Shown: positions 50,852 to 54,412 of the stretch, in pieces
Position numbering within the stretch: position 1 is the stretch's first letter
Layout of the letters: every line of letters begins with the position of its first letter
NCBI GenBank assembly: GCA_016934335.1
Contig: JAFGTC010000153.1
Span: 1-54,412, forward strand
DNA length: 54,412 nt
Source: Candidatus Omnitrophota bacterium
GTDB lineage: Bacteria; Hinthialibacterota; Hinthialibacteria; Hinthialibacterales; Hinthialibacteraceae
Direction: 5' to 3'
The notes under the pieces: generated by a model
Database searches by the model: none
Told to the model about the DNA's origin: nothing
The model's input: only the letters and a program-made list of their open reading frames with translations
Position numbers and translations under genes: made by a program

Positions 50852-52552
50852 ATGAATCGTAAATTAACAGGATTAATCTGTACGGCTCTTTTGGGATTGC
50901 TGATTTCAAGTGCGGCTTTTTCACAGCCCACGGCGCCCGTTTCGCAGGAACCCAAAGAAGATGAGTTTTCCGCCCGGAATCCATTGGATCCACTGGATAA
51001 ACGGATCGCTGGACCGGTGGTCGCCCGGAATCAAGATATTCAAACTATCTTGATGCTCTTACAGTCAGAAACAGGTTTGCAATTTGTCATTCGCGAAGGC
51101 ATCCAACAAAAAGTCACGTTCAGTCTCGATTCGCCCACGGTCCGCCAAGTCCTTGAGGCCATGCATGATTCAGCAGGTTTGACCTACGCGGTTTCCGATG
51201 ACGGCGTGGTGAAAATTGCCAAGTTTCCCAATGGAGAAACTTGGCAATGGGATGGAGAAAAGTGGAACATGACGGCGCCGCAGCAAACTCTCTTCCGGGA
51301 AGATTCCTCAAAAAGTCGGCCGGAGACAATCCGCAAATCCTTGTCGGTGATGTGCAGCGTGCTGGATTATATGCTCAAGGAGCGGGTTGGCGAGGGCTAT
51401 CAGTCGCGCAGCTTCTTTTCCAAGGGAGTGCGCGGGTATTGGATGCCTGGCGACGGTCTGGTGTTTATGCTGGGCGTCAAATTCCCGCTGATTCATCCGG
51501 AGGAAGCCGAATCGATCGAGGATCAAAAGCGGGAGAAGGATTTATGGGATAAGTTTGAAGAGAAAATATCTCAAGAAGGCGGAGCGAATCCTATTCTGCA
51601 CGATGTTTTCGAATCGGATCGCATCGTAATGAAGACAAAATCGGTTGGATTGGATCAAGGCCGATCCGAATTCGACGCTCAAAAAATTGAAACGATGCGA
51701 GAGACGATTCTCGATGCATTGGCGAAATACGGCCATCGCATCGAAGGCTTCAAAGAAGATGAAACCATTACCGTGATCGTGGAAGGTCAAAGCGAATTAT
51801 CACTTGGTCGCGTGCCTGTCTCCACCGGCGTGAGCATCGATGTTTCCAGCGGCGAAGCGGCGTCCCGGCGCAAGGATGTCATGGTCATGCTCGATGCATT
51901 AACTGAATCCTCGGATTCTGAAAAAAAATCAGACCAACAAGGTCAAAATGTCATGCCCGCTCCCTCCGAAAGACCGCCGCATTCACCTAGAACGCGTTCC
52001 ATTGTGACTCAAAATGCGAAGGTGCAAATCGGCGAGACGTCAACCGATGAGTTGGACGCGCAGATTCAATTGTTGGAAAATGAATTGAAGTCCGTCGAGG
52101 AAATCATGCGGACGCGCGAGAGCGACCTGCAAGCGGCGGAGCGGGAGTTGGAACTGGCGAAGCAGATGGTGGAACGCGCCAAGCAATCGTTCGAAAGCGG
52201 GCGGTCCGATCAAATGCAAATGCTCGATTCCGAGAAGCAAATGGTCAATGCGCAGAAATCCTTGAACGAAGCCAGGCGGCAATTGGTGGATTTGCAGCAA
52301 AAAATGAAAGAATTACAACTGAATTTGGAAATCGCCAAAAAGAACAAAGCAAAACCGCCCAAAGCGGAAGGATACTATAATGTTGCGATTCCCAGTGCGG
52401 GGCGAATAAGCGAGCCGGTCGTTCCCAATCTGTTTTTCAGCGGGGAAGAAGAGCCGGCGGTCATGGTAATGCAAATCCGGTTTGGAGATTTGCCCAAAGA
52501 AGAAGGATCAGCGGAGAATATTCGAGATAAAGTGAAAATTACAGTATATTGA
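50852..52552 (+). CDS. Periplasmic protein with an STN-like domain and C-terminal coiled coil
   Basis: 566 residues; AAAGGA lies before the ATG. A signal peptide (ICTALLGLLISSAAFSQ) precedes an STN-like (secretin/TonB short N-terminal) domain at ~55-125: NQDIQTILMLLQSETGLQFV, EGIQQKVTFSLDSPTVRQVL, AMHDSAGLTYAVSDDGVVKI. A middle region of unclear fold has a strand rhythm (GYWMPGDGLVFMLGVKFPLI). A coiled coil of ~110 residues (ELDAQIQLLENELKSVEEIM, AERELELAKQMVERAKQSFE) follows, then a short C-terminal tail (PAVMVMQIRFGDLPKEEG). STN domains normally receive signals or substrate in secretins and TonB-dependent receptors. Here it is detached from any barrel and sits after a sigma/anti-sigma pair, suggesting a periplasmic signal partner for that regulator. 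Confidence 0.72.
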   Translation: MNRKLTGLICTALLGLLISSAAFSQPTAPVSQEPKEDEFSARNPLDPLDKRIAGPVVARNQDIQTILMLLQSETGLQFVIREGIQQKVTFSLDSPTVRQVLEAMHDSAGLTYAVSDDGVVKIAKFPNGETWQWDGEKWNMTAPQQTLFREDSSKSRPETIRKSLSVMCSVLDYMLKERVGEGYQSRSFFSKGVRGYWMPGDGLVFMLGVKFPLIHPEEAESIEDQKREKDLWDKFEEKISQEGGANPILHDVFESDRIVMKTKSVGLDQGRSEFDAQKIETMRETILDALAKYGHRIEGFKEDETITVIVEGQSELSLGRVPVSTGVSIDVSSGEAASRRKDVMVMLDALTESSDSEKKSDQQGQNVMPAPSERPPHSPRTRSIVTQNAKVQIGETSTDELDAQIQLLENELKSVEEIMRTRESDLQAAERELELAKQMVERAKQSFESGRSDQMQMLDSEKQMVNAQKSLNEARRQLVDLQQKMKELQLNLEIAKKNKAKPPKAEGYYNVAIPSAGRISEPVVPNLFFSGEEEPAVMVMQIRFGDLPKEEGSAENIRDKVKITVY

Positions 52553-52562
52553 CGAAGAAGCG

Positions 52563-52589
52563 GCGGGCTGAACTTCATTTTCAGCCCGC
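52563..52589 (+). terminator. First hairpin after the STN-protein gene
   Basis: gcgggctgaa / ttcagcccgc form a perfect 10-bp stem with a 7-base loop starting 11 bases after the stop. No T-tract follows directly; the second hairpin at 52604 supplies it. Confidence 0.5.
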
Positions 52590-52603
52590 TCAAGCGCCAA
52601 ACT

Positions 52604-52648
52604 CGGGCGGGTAGGGATTCGAATCCCCAACCGCCCGTCGCGTTTTTT
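52604..52648 (+). terminator. Intrinsic terminator of the sigma/anti-sigma/STN operon
   Basis: cgggcgg (52604-52610) pairs with ccgcccg (52631-52637). The palindrome gggattcgaatccc lies inside, giving a long, mostly paired stem. Six T residues follow at 52643-52648. Confidence 0.75.
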
Positions 52649-52987
52649 ATAGATTCATGAAACACGATGGGAATATTCGCGCCATAAATTCTCTCGCTCC
52701 CAGCCTTCAAAAATTTAATTGCATCACTCAGCTTTTGATCGATTTTCTCGTTTCCCTCCTGTTTTTTGTCATTGCACAATTCTCAAATACTGCCTCCTAA
52801 CTTCATGTTTTTGTGCCTGTTATTCAGATGTCGCTTTATAATTTACCGATTTGGCATCTTCTTTGCAATATGACTTTGGGACTATTTGTCATCAGAGAGA
52901 AATACCGGGAAGCAGGCCTCTCTGGGCAATTCGGGCTTTACAACATTGGATTCTATTGAATGGCAGCGAGAAAGGATTTTTTTAACA
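52649..52987. other. Long intergenic region, left part
   Basis: No gene is supported. The frame beginning near 52886 has no ribosome site and its first ~34 residues look non-coding. A region of AT-rich sequence before 52988 may contain the promoter of the small protein. Confidence 0.35.
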
Positions 52988-53161
52988 ATGAAGGTAATTA
53001 TTAATATGATTCAAAGTATGCGCGGCATGATGTATATGTTCGCTCGGTTGCTTGGAGACGTGCAAGCCTTATTGCTTGGCCCCAAGGCGTCATTTATGAG
53101 ATTCTTTGTGCGAAAAACCGCTTGGCGCGGAATGTACAGCGTTATGAGAAGATTTAAGTGA
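52988..53161 (+). CDS. Small basic protein of 57 residues, unknown function
   Basis: Starting at ATG 52988 (AAAGGA 11 bases upstream) the frame encodes MKVIINMIQSMRGMMYMFAR, then LLGDVQALLLGPKASFMRFF and VRKTAWRGMYSVMRRFK. The composition is strongly basic at the C-terminus with an LLGDVQALLLGPKA core. Small proteins of this type (acidic/hydrophobic first half, GPKA, Arg-rich tail) occur as unannotated single genes in many bacteria, but I cannot name a family. It stands alone in a long intergenic stretch. It could be a spurious frame; the codon pattern and motif-like middle make it worth keeping. Confidence 0.4.
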   Translation: MKVIINMIQSMRGMMYMFARLLGDVQALLLGPKASFMRFFVRKTAWRGMYSVMRRFK

Positions 53162-53574
53162 TTCAGATGAAAATTCAAAAACGGACTAGATTATTTACTG
53201 TTATATACTGAAAAATATTGTTTTACCATTGATCTATTGAGATTAGTTTTAACCAAATGGAAGCCTAATTTTTAAAAAAACATCTGTTGGGCTGTTGCCA
53301 TACACCCAAACAGTTGGATGAGATGGAAAGTGCAAATGCAGGAATTTTATGATGAAGAAGCGCCGTCGTTTTTGTAATGCAAAGCACTGCTTGAGTTAAT
53401 CAAAACAGGTGATTGGGAAAAATGTAATAGCATATTGCGGGAGGATGATACCAACTGAGATAATCTCCCCTCGCTTCCCGTTGGTGATCCTGCTAATCGC
53501 GCCTGTTGCTTTTTTATGCGGCATCGTTTAATACTAGACAGTTTCTATTTTTAGCCAATGGATAGGGGATATCG
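53162..53574. other. Long intergenic region, right part
   Basis: AT-rich, with no complete gene. It contains the decayed reading frame at 53276-53458 and, near its end, GGGGA at 53565-53569, the ribosome site of the LamG-GH32 gene. Confidence 0.4.
53276..53458 (+). pseudogene. Remnant reading frame with an in-frame stop
   Basis: One frame reads WAVAIHPNSWMRWKVQMQEF and YDEEAPSFL, then a TAA at 53375-53377, then continues KALLELIKTGDWEKCNSILR and EDDTN to a TGA at 53456. Both sides look protein-like and stay in the same frame. There is no start codon with a ribosome site. This fits a small decayed gene, possibly the end of a helical protein; family unknown. Confidence 0.3.
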
Positions 53575-54412
53575 ATGATACGCATTCTTTTGCTAGCCGC
53601 TTTCAGCATGAATCTAGCATGCCTTGCTTTTTCCGAAGAAAAAGCATGGGCGCAGCTGACCGACAAGACCTTGGTGGTCTGGACGGCGCCGGCCGACTTG
53701 GATCAGACCGGCGGCAGCGCCTTGACGATCGATGATCGGCTCAGCCATTTCGATGCAATCGTCTTTGGCGAACTCTCGCCCCGCAAGTGGATGGCCGGCA
53801 GCGATTTCTTCGCAAGAACGCAGAAACAGCAGGAAGAATACGGCGTCGAAGCGGCTCAGCCCGATGAATACGTACAAATCGGCATCGTTTACGAAGGGAA
53901 GAGCGTTACGATTTATCGCAGCGGAGCGGTATATGCGGCGTATGAAATCGACCGGCCGCAGACCTTTCCGCCGGACAGCGTCATTCTGTTCGGAAAACGC
54001 CATCTCGACATGCAGGGAGCGGGATTTTATCAAGGAAAAATCGCCGATGCGCGGATCTACGATACTGCGTTGACTTGCGATCAACTCCGCGCGCTCAAAC
54101 CAAACGAGCCGTCCGCCGTCTCTCCCTGGGCGTGGTGGTCATTCGCCGATGGAGATATTCAGGAGAAAACCGGTCATTATAACGAGGTCAAACTTGCCGG
54201 CGATATACAGGTCCGCGACGGCGCTCTCGTCTTGGGCGGCGACAACGCCGCCATGATCGCTTATCCCTCCGGCGTCGAAACAGATTTCGCCGGCGATTGG
54301 ATGAAGGATCGTCCCGCGCCCGCATCGGTCATCACCTCGGCGCGAGCATTCCGCAATCATCTTCTGGCCGATCCCTATCGTCCGGATTATCATTTTTGCG
54401 TTCCCGAAGATC
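53575..54412 (+). CDS. Secreted LamG-type domain fused to a GH32-like hydrolase (partial, runs off the window)
   Basis: The frame is open from ATG 53575 (GGGGA 6 bases upstream) to the right edge, at least 279 residues. A signal peptide (IRILLLAAFSMNLACLAF) comes first. Residues ~30-175 form a LamG/concanavalin-like sandwich (WTAPADLDQTGGSALTIDDR, SVILFGKRHLDMQGAGFYQG, IADARIYDTALTCDQLRALK). A second strand set follows (WAWWSFADGDIQEKTGHYNE). It ends with HLLADPYRPDYHFCVPED, which matches the segment preceding the WxNDPNG nucleophile motif in GH32 (levanase/invertase-like) enzymes with such N-terminal insertions. It should therefore be a fructan- or sucrose-type hydrolase acting outside the cell. 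The catalytic residues lie beyond the window, so the GH32 call rests on this leader. Confidence 0.72.
   Translation, partial: MIRILLLAAFSMNLACLAFSEEKAWAQLTDKTLVVWTAPADLDQTGGSALTIDDRLSHFDAIVFGELSPRKWMAGSDFFARTQKQQEEYGVEAAQPDEYVQIGIVYEGKSVTIYRSGAVYAAYEIDRPQTFPPDSVILFGKRHLDMQGAGFYQGKIADARIYDTALTCDQLRALKPNEPSAVSPWAWWSFADGDIQEKTGHYNEVKLAGDIQVRDGALVLGGDNAAMIAYPSGVETDFAGDWMKDRPAPASVITSARAFRNHLLADPYRPDYHFCVPED

Noticed and set aside
52604..52637. tRNA-like T-arm (gattcgaatcc) in the hairpin after the STN-protein gene
   Set aside because: The sequence is a palindrome without acceptor, D- or anticodon arms and with the wrong base before TTC, so it is a terminator stem, not a tRNA.

Overview
The window looks like chromosomal DNA of a free-living, Gram-negative-type heterotroph specialised in complex carbohydrates. 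Signs are many Sec and Tat signal peptides, a lipoprotein signal, a periplasmic HtrA protease, an STN-like domain, and a very high density of secreted carbohydrate-active enzymes. The mix of Gfo/Idh/MocA oxidoreductase, heparinase II/III, sulfatase-fold enzyme, DUF4175-like coiled-coil protein, HYR / GYWKN repeats, TPEPTNTP linkers and several ECF sigma factors recalls uncultivated PVC-neighbour lineages (Hydrogenedentota, Sumerlaeota, Hinthialibacter-like or Planctomycetota). I cannot fix the phylum from sequence alone, and no rRNA is present.

Layout. 1-2520 is a decayed accessory border: the 3' end of a Thr/Pro-repeat surface protein, a frameshifted HYR/GYWKN remnant joined abruptly to an internally deleted tyrosine recombinase, and a tRNA-Gly(GCC) whose 3' end faces that recombinase. 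2821-16215 is a polysaccharide-degradation cluster: GH16, a small HExxH protein translationally coupled to a toroid lyase-like protein, a secreted beta-sandwich protein, a Tat-exported Gfo/Idh/MocA oxidoreductase, a heparinase II/III-type lyase, a tandem-domain esterase and a giant toroid protein with calcium-binding-type Asp repeats. 16356-19173 is an ECF sigma / anti-sigma-DUF4349 pair with a Spy-like periplasmic protein downstream. 19396-22763 is an ABC-2 exporter operon in which the first permease is split into two overlapping frames. 22853-29998 holds secreted proteins, including a CBM9-type protein and a large GH.

30312-36327 has a YhaM-like exoribonuclease coupled to a DUF4175-like coiled-coil membrane protein, then a GT39/ArnT-like glycosyltransferase on the other strand. 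36354-39026 is a second large GH with an inserted carbohydrate-binding module. 39178-43793 is a proteostasis block: Hsp20 coupled to Lon, then HtrA/DegP. 43905-47750 holds a sulfatase-fold lipoprotein and a right-handed beta-helix protein. 48109-52552 holds an MFS transporter and a sigma / anti-sigma / STN-coiled-coil operon. The window ends in a partial LamG-GH32 gene.

Secreted lyases, hydrolases, an esterase and an oxidoreductase would together depolymerise and process an acidic or modified polysaccharide. There is no SusC/SusD pair in the window, so uptake must work another way. The most unusual signal is a short C-terminal motif (TS[I/V]xx[W/F]xL) shared by three otherwise unrelated secreted proteins, which may be a lineage-specific sorting tag.
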